Notes: generated from the sequence alone by a model not told the origin. A DNA stretch of 64,000 bases from an uncultured Rubrobacteraceae bacterium (GCA_902806085.1 CADCVH010000069.1:1-64000); one strand, 5' to 3'; counted from the first letter of the stretch, positions 41,600-52,992 are shown. Numbers and translations are program-made.

Positions 41600-42058
41600 C
41601 TAATTGCGATGCGTGCCTAGCCCGGCCCGTGCCTTCGTCAGCAACTTGCCGAGCTCGCGGCGCTCGTATGGGTCGAGCGCCGCGAACGTCCGCTCCTCGG
41701 CCCGCTCCCAGCGCCCCAACACCGGGTCTTCCAGGGCGCGTCCGCCATCCGTCAGGTACACCCGGAAGCTGCGGGCGTCGGCCGGGTCGGGGCGCCGCTC
41801 GACGAGGCCGCTGTCTTCCAGGCGCCGGAGCATCTTCGTCACGGTGGGAGGTTCCACGCCGAGCCTGCACGCGAGCTCCCCGCCGCGCAGGCCGTCGTTC
41901 TGCCAGAGCTCGATCAGGACCATATCCTGCCCGACGTGCAGCCCGACCTCCGCCAGCATCCCCCCGACGCTTCCCCTGTGCGCCTTGCAAACCTTCGCCA
42001 GCGCAAAACCGGTAGTCCTCTTTATCGGATGGATCTCCTCGACCTTCTCTCCGTTCAT
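41600..42058 (-). CDS. MarR-family transcriptional regulator
   Basis: The 152-residue winged-helix protein has an N-terminal dimerisation helix, then LHVGQDMVLIELWQNDGLRG, GELACRLGVEPPTVTKMLRR (recognition helix), LEDSGLVERRPDPADARSFR and VYLTDGGRALED (the wing). It is probably a repressor released by a phenolic or similar ligand. The ATG overlaps the stop of the decayed gene before it (ATGA), and an AGGAGG abuts the ATG, unusually close. The 20-bp palindrome at the head of the operon is the likely operator, giving autoregulation. Confidence 0.9.
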   Translation of the reverse strand: MNGEKVEEIHPIKRTTGFALAKVCKAHRGSVGGMLAEVGLHVGQDMVLIELWQNDGLRGGELACRLGVEPPTVTKMLRRLEDSGLVERRPDPADARSFRVYLTDGGRALEDPVLGRWERAEERTFAALDPYERRELGKLLTKARAGLGTHRN

Positions 42059-42270
42059 CCTCCTACCGACCGGGCATTCGGGCCGCGGGCCTCCGAGTCG
42101 ATGCCCCGGCCGGCGATGCGCCCCGGGAAGATCCGGACGGACCCGACGGCGAGCCCCGGGTCCACCTCGCCGATGGCCTCCACGCCCCGCGCCCGCCACG
42201 GCGGCGCGTCGTCCACAACGAACGAGATCTCTTTCTCCGCGAAGCCGCTCAGGACCGCCCCGTCCCACTC
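42055..42270 (-). pseudogene. 5'-deleted PPOX-class oxidoreductase remnant
   Basis: The frame ending at 42055 reads FAEKEISFVVDDAPPWRARG, VEAIGEVDP and VRIFPGRIAGRGIDS. This is the C-terminal half of PPOX/F420 split-barrel proteins (pattern VALVVDDV-PPWR-RGVEVRG then IRI-PERI-SWGI). The N-terminal half is missing and the DUF5519 gene now runs into it. Its stop still overlaps the MarR start as ATGA, so it was once an intact gene of this operon. Confidence 0.6.
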
Positions 42271-42578
42271 CGCGCCGTCAACCTCTCGTAATTCCTCCTG
42301 AAAAGCTCCAACGCCCCGGCGACGTCTTCTTCGCCCCTGATCGGGTAGCTCACCCACCCGGTCTCGGGCAGGACGTGGTGCCGCCGGGCCTTGCCGGCCT
42401 CCACCAACTCCTCCCGAACCCTCACCGGGAAGGGCAGGTCCGCCAGCCGGTCGCCGTGCAGGTGCCCGATCTCGTGCCCGTTCACCCGGAACTCTCTCCC
42501 CCCGAACCGGTGCGCCCTCTCCTCGACCCCGGGCCACCCCACCACTTCGCCAACGATGATCTCACTAACTTTCGCCAT
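42249..42578 (-). CDS. DUF5519 (luciferase-domain) protein
   Basis: The 109-residue protein fits DUF5519: VVGWPGVEERAHRFGGREFR, VNGHEIGHLHGDRLADLPFP, VREELVEAGKARRHHVLPET, GWVSYPIRGEEDVAGALELF and RRNYERL. The fold is small alpha/beta and the function is unknown. ATG 42578 follows ggaggcag. It is the first gene after the palindromic operator. The last ten residues lie over the decayed oxidoreductase and may be altered by the deletion. Confidence 0.8.
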   Translation of the reverse strand: MAKVSEIIVGEVVGWPGVEERAHRFGGREFRVNGHEIGHLHGDRLADLPFPVRVREELVEAGKARRHHVLPETGWVSYPIRGEEDVAGALELFRRNYERLTARSGTGRS

Positions 42579-42599
42579 CTCTGCCTCCCTCCGACTAGA

Positions 42600-42619
42600 T
42601 TATTTAGCCGGCTAAATAA
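42600..42619 (-). promoter_or_regulatory. 20-bp perfect palindrome, probable MarR operator
   Basis: TTATTTAGCCGGCTAAATAA is perfectly symmetrical and AT-rich in a GC-rich context. It lies 22 bp before the first gene of the operon that encodes the MarR regulator. MarR operators are typically 16-20-bp palindromes overlapping the promoter. Confidence 0.75.
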
Positions 42620-42804
42620 AAGGGTACTACCCGACGCCCGGCTGTCAAGCCGCGGCGGAACCCGTCCGCCGGCTCGACAAGATTATCCGGCGCTTCGGGC
42701 GTGGTGCCGACGGGCGAAAGGACGGTTCGGGGCCTGTACGTAAGGACAGGGCCGTTGTTGGGGTTGGAGCGTGCGGGGGTGGTTCGTGAACCGGCTTCGT
42801 GGGG

Positions 42805-43737
42805 TCAGGCAAGGAGGAGCAGCAGCGCGGAGACCGTTACCATCGAGACGGCGGTCGAGACCAGGACCGCGCCCGAGGCGCGGGTGACGTAGAGGTCGTA
42901 CTGGCGGGCGACGATAAAGACGTTGGCGGCGACGGGAAGCGAGGCACCGAGGAGGGCCGCGGAGGTCCAGAGGGGGTCCACGTCGAAGATCACGGCCGCG
43001 GTCAGGAGGAGGGCGGCGGGGTGGACGAATAGTTTGAGGGCGGTCATGTAGCCGATCTCGGCGGCGCCCCCGGCGATGGAGCGGCCGGCCAGCGTGGCCC
43101 CGAGGGCGAACAGGGCGCAGGGGCCCGCCGCCCCGCCGAGCAGGTCCAGAAAGTTGTTCACGGGCGTGGGGGGCGCGAGGCCGGCGGCCGAGGCGGCGAG
43201 CCCGGCGAAGATCGAGACGATGAGCGGGTTCCTGGCCAGGGTCGGGAAGGTCGCGAGGATGGTGCGCAGGGGGCTCTCGCCTTGCCCCTTCTCCGATTCG
43301 ATCAGCAGGATGCCCAAGGGGATGAGCAGCACGCCGTCCAGAGTCAGGCCCACGACCAGGGGGACCGCCGCCTCGCGGCCGAAGACGGCGATCGCGAGCG
43401 GGATGCCCATGTAGCCCGTGTTCGGGAGGACGGCGGCGAGGCCCTGGATCGCGGCCTCCCCGCGCCCCACGTCGAAGAGCATCCGCCCGCCCGCGACCGC
43501 GAGGCCGAAGACGGCGAGGCTCGCCAGCACGTAGGCCTCGATAAACGGCACGTTCAGCACCTCCGCGATGGGGGAGGAGGACATCAGGGAGAAGAGGAAG
43601 GCGGGCAGGGCGAAAAAGAAGACGAACGTGTTCACGCCGGCGGCGGCCGTCGCGGTGAGGAGGTTCAGGCGGCCGGCGGCGTAGCCGCAGAAGATCAGGG
43701 CAAAAAACGGCAGCGCGTTGTTCAGGATGGTTTGCAT
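42805..43737 (-). CDS. AEC-family (auxin efflux carrier) transporter
   Basis: The 310-residue membrane protein has ten hydrophobic segments in two repeats of five. It starts ILNNALPFFALIFCGYAAGR. Family markers include AAVLPNTGYMGIPLAIAVFG in the first half and ALKLFVHPAALLLTAAVIFD then ASLPVAANVFIVARQYDLYV in the second. AEC proteins carry organic acids such as malonate or malate, or auxin-like molecules. ATG 43737 starts directly at the first span. No partner gene is nearby; the next upstream gene is a membrane protein 108 bp away. Confidence 0.88.
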   Translation of the reverse strand: MQTILNNALPFFALIFCGYAAGRLNLLTATAAAGVNTFVFFFALPAFLFSLMSSSPIAEVLNVPFIEAYVLASLAVFGLAVAGGRMLFDVGRGEAAIQGLAAVLPNTGYMGIPLAIAVFGREAAVPLVVGLTLDGVLLIPLGILLIESEKGQGESPLRTILATFPTLARNPLIVSIFAGLAASAAGLAPPTPVNNFLDLLGGAAGPCALFALGATLAGRSIAGGAAEIGYMTALKLFVHPAALLLTAAVIFDVDPLWTSAALLGASLPVAANVFIVARQYDLYVTRASGAVLVSTAVSMVTVSALLLLLA

Positions 43738-43844
43738 TGGAGAGGTTAGCTCTCAGCCATCAGCCATTGCCTTCCGAGGGTCCGCCGGCGGACGGAGGGT
43801 ACGCTATCAGACCGGAGGGCCGGCCGCCGGGGGCCGGCGGCTCC

Positions 43845-44102
43845 TCATGGGCGCTCTTCGCGGCGCGGGGGGTCTCCGCGCAGGATCTTGACCACCGACC
43901 GGAGGCTGACGAGCGCCCAGACCCCTTCGAGCAAGATAAAGCCGAGTTGGAACTCCACCACGGCGACCACGGTCAGGACCGAGGAGCCCGCCAGGTTGGC
44001 GAGCTGGTAGGGGAGGTTGTCCAGCCTTACCTTGCCGAGCTGGTTCGCGGCGTAGGCGCCGAGTATGGCGAGCGCGCCCGCCACGGAGATCGCCTGCAGC
44101 AA
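43845..44102 (-). CDS. CBU_0592-like membrane protein 1
   Basis: The 85-residue protein has three short spans: [39 protein letters not shown] and [20 protein letters not shown]. The pattern matches the CBU_0592 family of small membrane proteins of unknown role. The TTG start is inferred by comparison with its neighbour. It lies 12 bp after the paralogue at 44115, so the pair arose by tandem duplication. Confidence 0.7.
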   Translation of the reverse strand: MLQAISVAGALAILGAYAANQLGKVRLDNLPYQLANLAGSSVLTVVAVVEFQLGFILLEGVWALVSLRSVVKILRGDPPRREERP

Positions 44103-44114
44103 CGGACCCGCCCC

Positions 44115-44387
44115 CTACCCGTCCCCGGTCCGGGGTTCTGGCCCGCCGCGAAGGATCACGACAGCGCCCCACACGCTGATGAGCGTCCACGCCCCGTGGA
44201 GCAAGATAAACCCGAACTGGCCTTCTACCACGGCGACCGTTGTCAGGATAGATCCCCCGGCAAAGTTCGCCAGCGCGTAAGACAGGCGCCCCGGATGCAC
44301 CCAACCGAACTGGTCCGCCGCGAACGCCGCGAGCACGGCGAGCGCCCCCACTATGGATACTACCTGCAACAAAGGAACCCCGAACAC
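44115..44387 (-). CDS. CBU_0592-like membrane protein 2
   Basis: The 90-residue paralogue has spans VSIVGALAVLAAFAADQFGW, LANFAGGSILTTVAVVEGQF and GFILLHGAWTLISVWGAVVI. It aligns with the preceding protein throughout, with Gly, Ala and the E-QFGFIL block shared. The start may be GTG 44387 or a TTG a few codons later, where the paralogue begins. The function is unknown. Confidence 0.68.
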   Translation of the reverse strand: MFGVPLLQVVSIVGALAVLAAFAADQFGWVHPGRLSYALANFAGGSILTTVAVVEGQFGFILLHGAWTLISVWGAVVILRGGPEPRTGDG

Positions 44388-44622
44388 CTACGCGCCAACC
44401 CGAAAGCCCGCGCCTTCGACCCCGCCCAACGCCCGCCTCCGGCCTTCCAGGGAGGTGCACGAGAATGCCGTACCCCGCGACCCCATCCCGCCCGTGAAGC
44501 CCGGTTCCCCCCAGGCGAGACCGGACGCCAAACCGGCCCTCGCGGAGTGCTTCGTGGATCCTGTGCGTGTTTGCCCGTCCATCGGACGTGAGTATATCGG
44601 CGGACCGCAGTAATGGGGCTTC

Positions 44623-44651
44623 TTGACGCGGGATTGCCTCTCCGTTAGGCT
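44623..44651 (+). promoter_or_regulatory. sigma-70-type promoter for the glycerol operon
   Basis: TTGACG (44623-44628) and TAGGCT (44646-44651) are separated by 17 bp and point toward glpK, whose start lies 163 bp further on. That leaves a long leader of about 155 bases with no obvious structure. The remainder of 44388-44813 holds no gene. Confidence 0.5.
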
Positions 44652-44759
44652 CGCAATGGCAAAAGACAGCAAAGATGCATGGTGGTGGAAGGGAGAGGTC
44701 TTATTTCGCGGTCGCGGCTGCCGTCAGACGGAGGGTACCGGAGGTGGAGCCTGGTGTAG

Positions 44760-46337
<1,578 letters not shown>

Positions 46338-46360
46338 AGAGAGGGCCCGAAAGGAAAAAC

Positions 46361-47362
<1,002 letters not shown>

Positions 47363-47376
47363 AAAAGGAGGACCGA

Positions 47377-48120
47377 ATGCAGGCATATTTGGCCGAGTTC
47401 ATCGGCACCATGCTGCTCATCATCTTCGGCGACGGGGTGGTCGCCGGGGTGCTGCTCAAGAACTCCAAGGCCGAGAACTCGGGCTGGATCGTCATAACCT
47501 TCGGCTGGGCGATGGGCGTCGCCATCGCCGTCTACTGCGTCGGCGCGATCAGCGGCGCCCACATAAACCCGGCCGTCACCATCGGCCTGGCCTTTTTCGC
47601 CGATTTCCCGTGGGCCGACGTGCCGGGCTACATCATCGCCCAGTTCCTCGGCGCCATCGTCGGCGGCGTCATAGTGTGGCTCGCCTACCTGCCCCACTGG
47701 CGCCCGACCGAAGACCCCGGGCTCAAGCTCGGCGTCTTCTGCACCGCGCCCGCGTACCGGGCCACGGGCCCGAACCTGATCACGGAGATCATCGGCACCG
47801 CCGTGCTTCTTTTCGGCGTGCTTGGCATCACCGCGAACGCCGGCGCCATCCCCGGCGACCTCTCCGCCGTTATCGGGACGGGGCTAAACCCGCTGCTCGT
47901 CGGCCTCCTCGTCCTCGGCATCGGGCTCTCGCTCGGCGGGCCGACGGGCTACGCGATCAACCCGGCGCGCGACCTCGGGCCGCGCATAGCCCACGCCATC
48001 CTCCCGATAGCCGGCAAGGGCTCCAACGACTGGGAGTACTCCTGGATCCCGGTCGTCGGCCCCATAATTGGCGGCATCGTCGGGGCCGGCCTGTTCGCGC
48101 TTCTCGGTTTCGGCGGGTAG
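47377..48120 (+). CDS. glpF: glycerol facilitator (aquaglyceroporin)
   Basis: The 247-residue channel has six spans and two half-helices with NPA motifs: SGAHINPAVTIGLAF (NPA at 64-66) and GYAINPARDLGPR. The Asp after the second NPAR is the mark of glycerol-conducting members rather than water-only channels. It begins YLAEFIGTMLLIIFGDGVVA. It would admit glycerol for GlpK. ATG 47377 follows aaaaggagg. The hairpin after its stop probably ends the operon or reduces read-through to the SDR genes. Confidence 0.93.
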   Translation: MQAYLAEFIGTMLLIIFGDGVVAGVLLKNSKAENSGWIVITFGWAMGVAIAVYCVGAISGAHINPAVTIGLAFFADFPWADVPGYIIAQFLGAIVGGVIVWLAYLPHWRPTEDPGLKLGVFCTAPAYRATGPNLITEIIGTAVLLFGVLGITANAGAIPGDLSAVIGTGLNPLLVGLLVLGIGLSLGGPTGYAINPARDLGPRIAHAILPIAGKGSNDWEYSWIPVVGPIIGGIVGAGLFALLGFGG

Positions 48121-48132
48121 AGAGATTTTTTC

Positions 48133-48159
48133 GGGAGGGGCGTCGTCTGCGCCCCTCCC
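48133..48159 (+). terminator. 10-bp hairpin after glpF
   Basis: gggaggggcg (48133-48142), a seven-base loop and the exact complement (48150-48159) form a GC-rich hairpin. T-rich sequence lies before it and only tt after it. It may be a terminator or a processing/attenuation site. Confidence 0.55.
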
Positions 48160-48180
48160 TTGCGAGAGGGGGGTATCCCG

Positions 48181-48948
48181 GTGCGAGTACTTGACGCTTT
48201 CGATCTGACGGGCAAGGTCGCCGTCGTCACCGGCGGCAACACGGGCCTCGGGGAGGCGTTTGCCAAAGCCCTCTCCGAAGTGGGCGCTGGCGTCGCGGTC
48301 GCGGCCCGCACCCGCGACCGCTCCGAGACGGTGGCGCGGGAGATCTCCGCCTCCGGCGGCCAGGCGGTGGCCGTCGACCTCGACGTCACCGACCCGGAGA
48401 GCGTCGAGGCCATGGTCGGGACGGTGGGCGAACGCCTCGGGGCCATCGACGTTCTGGTGAACAACGCCGGCGTCTGCTACCACCGCCCGGCGGAGGAGGT
48501 GCCCCGCGAGGAGTGGTTGAACACCTTCGACGTCAACGTGCACGGGCTCTGGTATTGCGCGCAGGCGGTGGGCAGGCAGATGATCGAAAACGGCGGGGGC
48601 ACGATCGTCAACATCGGCTCCATCTCCGCCATGATCGTCAACCGCCCCCAGTGGCAACCGGCGTACAACGCCTCCAAAGCCGCCGTCCACCAGCTCACGA
48701 AGTCGCTGGCGGCCGAGTGGGCGCCCCACGGCATCCGGGTCAACGCCCTCGCCCCGGGCTACGTCAAGACGGCGATGGCGCCCGTGGACGAGCCCCGGTT
48801 TCGCCGCCACTGGATCGAGGACGCCCCCATGCAGCGCTACGCCCTGCCCGAGGAGCTCGGCCCGAGCCTCGTCTACCTGGCGAGCGAGGCGTCGAGTTTT
48901 ATGACAGGCTCCGTACTCGTCGTGGACGGCGGGTACACGTTGTGGTGA
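48181..48948 (+). CDS. SDR-family oxidoreductase 1 of tandem pair
   Basis: The 255-residue classical SDR reads GKVAVVTGGNTGLGEAFAKA, LDVTDPESVEAM, VLVNNAGVCYHRPAEEV, IVNIGSISAMIV (Ser) and AYNASKAAVHQLTKSLAAEW (Tyr and Lys). It ends ASSFMTGSVLVVDGGYTLW. Members of this group oxidise sugars or polyols, such as sorbitol, gluconate or arabinitol dehydrogenases, and the operon context supports a polyol. GTG 48181 follows gagagggggg. It is 20 bp from its paralogue. Confidence 0.88.
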   Translation: MRVLDAFDLTGKVAVVTGGNTGLGEAFAKALSEVGAGVAVAARTRDRSETVAREISASGGQAVAVDLDVTDPESVEAMVGTVGERLGAIDVLVNNAGVCYHRPAEEVPREEWLNTFDVNVHGLWYCAQAVGRQMIENGGGTIVNIGSISAMIVNRPQWQPAYNASKAAVHQLTKSLAAEWAPHGIRVNALAPGYVKTAMAPVDEPRFRRHWIEDAPMQRYALPEELGPSLVYLASEASSFMTGSVLVVDGGYTLW

Positions 48949-48968
48949 GGTAACTCAGAGGAGGGAAG

Positions 48969-49724
48969 ATGGAGAACAACGGTTTTTCGCTGCGGGACAG
49001 GGTGGCCGTCGTCACCGGGGGCGGCCAGAGCCTGGGGCTGGAGATCTCGCGCGCCCTGAGTGGCGCCGGCGCCACCGTCGTCGTCGCCGAGGTCAACCCC
49101 GAGACTGGCGCCGACGCGGCCGAGGAGTTGGGGGGCACCTTCGTCCGCACGGACGTCACCGACCCTGCCTCCGTGCGCGAGATGGTCGCGGCCGTCCTGG
49201 GGGCGCACGGCCGCATCGACGTCCTCGTCAACAACGCAGGCGTCGTGCACAACATCCCCACTGAGGAGGTTCCCGACGAGGAGTGGCGCAAGGTCATGTC
49301 CGTGAACCTCGACGGCGTCTTCTACTGCTGCCGCGAGGTCGGCAAGGCGATGCTGGGCCGCGGCTCCGGCGCCATAGTCAACATCGCCTCGATGTCGGGC
49401 GTAGTCTCCAACCACCCCCAGCCCCAGGCCGCCTACAACGCCTCCAAGGCCGGCGTCATCACGCTTACGAAGTCGCTGGCGGGCGAGTGGGCCGGCCGCG
49501 GCGTCCGCGTCAACGCCGTCTCGCCGGGCTACATAAGGACGCCGCTCACGGAGCTCGGCATGTCGAAGCAAGAGTGGGCAGACGTCTGGCTCGCTTCGAC
49601 CCCGATGGGCCGGCTCGCGGAGCCCGAGGAGATCGCCCCGGCCGTCCTCTACCTGGCCTCCGACGCCAGCAGCTACGCCACCGGGACAAACCTCATCGTC
49701 GACGGCGGGTACACCTCCTGGTAA
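48969..49724 (+). CDS. SDR-family oxidoreductase 2 of tandem pair
   Basis: The 251-residue classical SDR reads DRVAVVTGGGQSLGLEISRA, VRTDVTDPASVREM, VLVNNAGVVHNIPTEEVPDE, IVNIASMSGVVS and AYNASKAGVITLTKSLAGEW, ending ASSYATGTNLIVDGGYTSW. It shares many identical blocks with the preceding protein, including the DGGYT end, so the pair is a tandem duplication that may act on related polyols or in opposite directions. ATG 48969 follows gaggag. Confidence 0.88.
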   Translation: MENNGFSLRDRVAVVTGGGQSLGLEISRALSGAGATVVVAEVNPETGADAAEELGGTFVRTDVTDPASVREMVAAVLGAHGRIDVLVNNAGVVHNIPTEEVPDEEWRKVMSVNLDGVFYCCREVGKAMLGRGSGAIVNIASMSGVVSNHPQPQAAYNASKAGVITLTKSLAGEWAGRGVRVNAVSPGYIRTPLTELGMSKQEWADVWLASTPMGRLAEPEEIAPAVLYLASDASSYATGTNLIVDGGYTSW

Positions 49725-49734
49725 GCGGCCGGGC

Positions 49735-50061
49735 CTAACGGGATCCCAGCGTCTCGTTGTTGCGGTAGCGTCGCCTTGCTTCGTCGTCCATGACACCGCC
49801 GGAGAGCGCCACGTAGAGGTACATGGCGAAGGCGATGAGCAGCCCGATGGTCAGCATGATCGCCAGAGGCACTAGCGTCAGCACCGACCACCCGACTTCG
49901 CCGCCGCCCACCGGGCCGAAGATCGACCCGACCAGCAAGTAGAGCGCGACGACGCCGGAGACCTTGCCGACCGTCGTCAGGGCCCACAGGACGGCCTCCC
50001 GGTGGTTCAGGAAGCGTCTCGGTTTGCCCGCCTCGTCGGTCTTGTAGATCCACCTACGCAC
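49735..50061 (-). CDS. hypothetical two-span membrane protein
   Basis: The 108-residue protein has a charged N-terminus (RRWIYKTDEAGKPRRFLNHR) and two spans (VSGVVALYLLVGSIFGPVGG and LTLVPLAIMLTIGLLIAFAM). The cytosolic tail reads MDDEARRRYRNNETLGSR. I recognise no family. GTG 50061 follows gggagggttggcgg. It is convergent with the SDR pair and stands alone. Confidence 0.55.
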   Translation of the reverse strand: MRRWIYKTDEAGKPRRFLNHREAVLWALTTVGKVSGVVALYLLVGSIFGPVGGGEVGWSVLTLVPLAIMLTIGLLIAFAMYLYVALSGGVMDDEARRRYRNNETLGSR

Positions 50062-50176
50062 CCGCCAACCCTCCCGCCCGAGGCCCTACCCGGGGCCCGC
50101 CCGACGGGAACATGCTGCCAAACGGGGACGCGCCGCGCACGGGACGGAAGTACCATTTTGTATGACCTTCGGCGGT

Positions 50177-51205
50177 TCAAGTCCTCGCGTTCGGCACCAC
50201 CATCGGCTTGACGTCGGCGGGATCCTTGCGGCCGGCCTGGAGGGCCTCGGCGGCGTGGTCGAGGTCGAAGCGGCTCGTGACGAGGGCGTCGAGGTCGACC
50301 TTGCCGGTGGCGGCGAGTTCTATGGCGGCCGGGTAGGTGTTGGCGTAGCGGAACGTTCCCGTCACCCAGATCTCGCGCGTCTGCACGAACGCGAGCGGCA
50401 CGCTCGTCTCCTCGTTGGGTCCCATCCCGACCACCACGGCGGTGCCCGCCGGCCGGACCGAGCGGATGCCATCGTTCAGGGCGCTCGGGTTGCCGGAGCA
50501 CTCTATAAGAGAGTCCGCCTCGACCCCCGCCCCGTCCAGCGGCTCCTCGGCGACGTTCATCGTCCTCGTCGCGCCCATTCTCTCGGCCATCCGAAGCCGC
50601 TCCGGGGAGACGTCCGTCACGGTCACCTGCGTCGCGCCTTCCGCGAGGGCTACCTGGAGGGAGACCAGCCCGATGGGGCCGGCGCCGGTGACGAGCACGT
50701 GGTCCCCGGCCTTCGTGGCCGCCTTCCGGTTGGCCCAGATGCCCACCGAGAGCGGCTCCATGAGGGCGCCGGCGTCGTCTGAGAGGCTATCCGGCAGGGA
50801 GAAGGCGAAGTCCTCGTGGATGGTGACGTAGTTGGCGAACGCCCCGTCTATCGGCGGCGTGGCGAAGAAGCTGACGTTGGGGCAGAGGTTGTAGCGCCCT
50901 GCGCGGCACTCCCGGCAGGTCCCGTCCGGGATGCCCGGCTCGAGCGTCACCCGGTCCCCGACCGCGTGCCTGGTTGCCTCGTTGCCGAGGGCGACGACCT
51001 TGCCCATCGACTCGTGGCCCAGGATCATCGGCTCTTCCACGATAAAGGAGCCGATGCGGCCCTCCTCGTAGTAGTGGACGTCCGAGCCGCAGACGCCGAC
51101 GGACCGGATCTCGACGAGGACCTCCCGCGGTCCCGGCTCCGGCACGGCCCGCTCCTCCACCCGCACGTCGTGGGTGCCGTACATGATAGCCGCCCTGTTG
51201 TTCAT
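50177..51205 (-). CDS. zinc-dependent alcohol/polyol dehydrogenase 1
   Basis: The 342-residue MDR enzyme has catalytic zinc ligands in GVCGSDVHYYEEG and GHESMGKVV. The structural-zinc lobe is CRECRAGRYNLC, with three of the usual four Cys visible, and the cofactor turn is VTGAGPIGLVSLQVA. GVCGSDVHYY and MEPLSVG are typical of L-iditol/sorbitol/xylitol dehydrogenases, which give ketoses. It lies 50 bp after the permease gene and is the last gene of the first ABC import operon. ATG 51205 follows aaaggagg. Confidence 0.88.
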   Translation of the reverse strand: MNNRAAIMYGTHDVRVEERAVPEPGPREVLVEIRSVGVCGSDVHYYEEGRIGSFIVEEPMILGHESMGKVVALGNEATRHAVGDRVTLEPGIPDGTCRECRAGRYNLCPNVSFFATPPIDGAFANYVTIHEDFAFSLPDSLSDDAGALMEPLSVGIWANRKAATKAGDHVLVTGAGPIGLVSLQVALAEGATQVTVTDVSPERLRMAERMGATRTMNVAEEPLDGAGVEADSLIECSGNPSALNDGIRSVRPAGTAVVVGMGPNEETSVPLAFVQTREIWVTGTFRYANTYPAAIELAATGKVDLDALVTSRFDLDHAAEALQAGRKDPADVKPMVVPNART

Positions 51206-51255
51206 CCCGCCTCCTTTTCGATAAACCTCTGTTGTCTCGCGCCCGTCCCTGTGGC

Positions 51256-52080
51256 CTACTCGCCCGTCACGGCGCCGAGCGTCAGGCCCTTGACCAGGTA
51301 GCGCCGGACGGCGAGGCCGACGATTACCATGGGCAGCACGACTATGGTGCCTATCGCCATGAGTTGCCCCCAGTTGATGCCGGTCTGGGTGATGAGCTGC
51401 GAGGCCGCCACGGGGAGCGTCTGGCTGCCCGGCCCCGCGAAGCTCTGGGCGAAGGCGTAGTCGTTCCAGGAGAAGACGAGGCACAGGATTCCGGTGGTCA
51501 CGATGCCCGGGGCCGTGAGCGGCAGCGCCACGCGCCAGAACGCCCCGAACCGCGACGCCCCGTCCACCATCGCCGCCTCTTCCAGGGCGACCGGCAGGTC
51601 GGCGAAAAAGGCGTTCATGATCCAGATGGCGAACGGCAGGTTGAACGTCAGGTAGGCGATGATGAGACCGGGCGTGGTGTTGAGCAGATCCAGCGCCCGG
51701 AAAACCGCGTACAGGGGCAGGATGACCGCGGCGATGGGCGCCATGCGGGTCGAGATGATCCACATGGAGACGTGGTGCTTGCCCCGAAAGCGGCTCCTGG
51801 CGAGCCCGTACCCGGCCAGGCATCCGAGCACGACCGCGATCAGGGTCGAGGCGCCGGCCGCGATGAGGCTGTTCTTTATGTACCCGCCGAGCGCGTTCCC
51901 GCCGGTGAAGAGCCCGATGTAGTGCTCGAACGTCGGCGCGAACAGCAGCCGCGGGGTCGAAGAGACCAGGTCGTCCGGGCTCTTGAACGACGAGAGCACC
52001 ATCCACACCAGCGGCACCAGCGTCCACAGAAGCACGAGCGCGACCACGCCGTACAGGGCGACCTGCCTGGCGCCCCTCAT
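51256..52080 (-). CDS. carbohydrate ABC importer permease (MalG type), system 1
   Basis: The 274-residue inner-membrane protein has six spans, beginning LYGVVALVLLWTLVPLVWMV. The EAA loop that contacts the ATPase reads LEEAAMVDGASRFGAFWRVA then LPLTAPG. The C-terminus VRRYLVKGLTLGAVTGE is typical of MalG-type subunits. It pairs with the MalF-type subunit, with which its ATG overlaps (ATGA). No ATPase gene is in the operon, so a shared MsiK-like ATPase elsewhere must energise it. Confidence 0.9.
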   Translation of the reverse strand: MRGARQVALYGVVALVLLWTLVPLVWMVLSSFKSPDDLVSSTPRLLFAPTFEHYIGLFTGGNALGGYIKNSLIAAGASTLIAVVLGCLAGYGLARSRFRGKHHVSMWIISTRMAPIAAVILPLYAVFRALDLLNTTPGLIIAYLTFNLPFAIWIMNAFFADLPVALEEAAMVDGASRFGAFWRVALPLTAPGIVTTGILCLVFSWNDYAFAQSFAGPGSQTLPVAASQLITQTGINWGQLMAIGTIVVLPMVIVGLAVRRYLVKGLTLGAVTGE

Positions 52081-52988
52081 CGCGCGCGCTCCTGACCCCT
52101 GAGGATGCGCATAAAGAGGTTCGCCACCAGGATGGAGAAGGCCAGCATCCCGAGGCCTATCGCCGCCGCGTAGCCCAGCTCCTGGAATCGGAAGGCGGTC
52201 TCGTAGAGCCGGATCGGGATGACCTTCGTCGCGTCGGCCGGCCCCCCGTTCGTGGTGACCGAGATGATGTCGTAGTAGCGGATGGCGTCCATCGAGCGGA
52301 TCAGCAGGGCCACCACGACGACCCCCGAGATGAGCGGCGCCACCATGTGCCGCAGCCGCTGGAAGTAGTTGGCCCCGTCGACCTTGGCGGCCTCGAGCAC
52401 CGTCTGGGGCATCGAGGAGAGGCCGGCGAGCACGATCAGGGTGATGAGAGGCGTCCACTCCCACACGTCCATGAGGATCACCGCCATCAGCGCCGAGGTC
52501 TTGCTGCCCAGGATCTCCCAGGTTATGAGGCCGGTGCTCTCGAGAAACCACGCGTAGAGGCCGTAGGTCGAGTCGACAAGAAACCTACCCAAAAGGCCGA
52601 CTATGACCGGGGCCACGAACATCGGCAGAAGCAGCATCGAGAGGACGAGGTTCTTGCCCCAGACGAGCTCGTGCACCAGCAGGGCTATGCCGATGCCGAG
52701 CACCATCTCCAGGCCCACCGTCGCGATAAAGTAGACGCCGCTCGTGATCCAGCTGTTGCGCACGTTCGGGTCGGTGAACATCTCGACCCAGTTCTCAAGC
52801 CCGACCCACTCGAAATCGACCCCCCCAATGAGGGAGACCTCGTTGAAGCTCATGTAGATGATGTAGAAGAACGGGAACAGCGAGATCGCGGCGAGCAAGA
52901 GCAGGGCCGGCAGCAGCATCCGCGCCTCGAAGGACGGCACCAGCCGCCGTGCCCCGCCTTTGCCGCCGCCCGGGTTGGCGGTGCTCAC
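52077..52988 (-). CDS. carbohydrate ABC importer permease (MalF type), system 1
   Basis: The 303-residue protein has six spans after a basic N-terminus (SFEARMLLPALLLLAAISLF). YIIYMSFNEVSLIGGVDFEW and VGLENWVEMFTDPNVRNSWI follow, and the EAA loop is LEAAKVDGANYFQRLRHMVA. The GTG start lies 4 bp after the binding-protein stop. With the other permease it forms the membrane channel for a sugar or polyol. Confidence 0.9.
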   Translation of the reverse strand: MSTANPGGGKGGARRLVPSFEARMLLPALLLLAAISLFPFFYIIYMSFNEVSLIGGVDFEWVGLENWVEMFTDPNVRNSWITSGVYFIATVGLEMVLGIGIALLVHELVWGKNLVLSMLLLPMFVAPVIVGLLGRFLVDSTYGLYAWFLESTGLITWEILGSKTSALMAVILMDVWEWTPLITLIVLAGLSSMPQTVLEAAKVDGANYFQRLRHMVAPLISGVVVVALLIRSMDAIRYYDIISVTTNGGPADATKVIPIRLYETAFRFQELGYAAAIGLGMLAFSILVANLFMRILRGQERAR

Positions 52989-52992
52989 CGCG

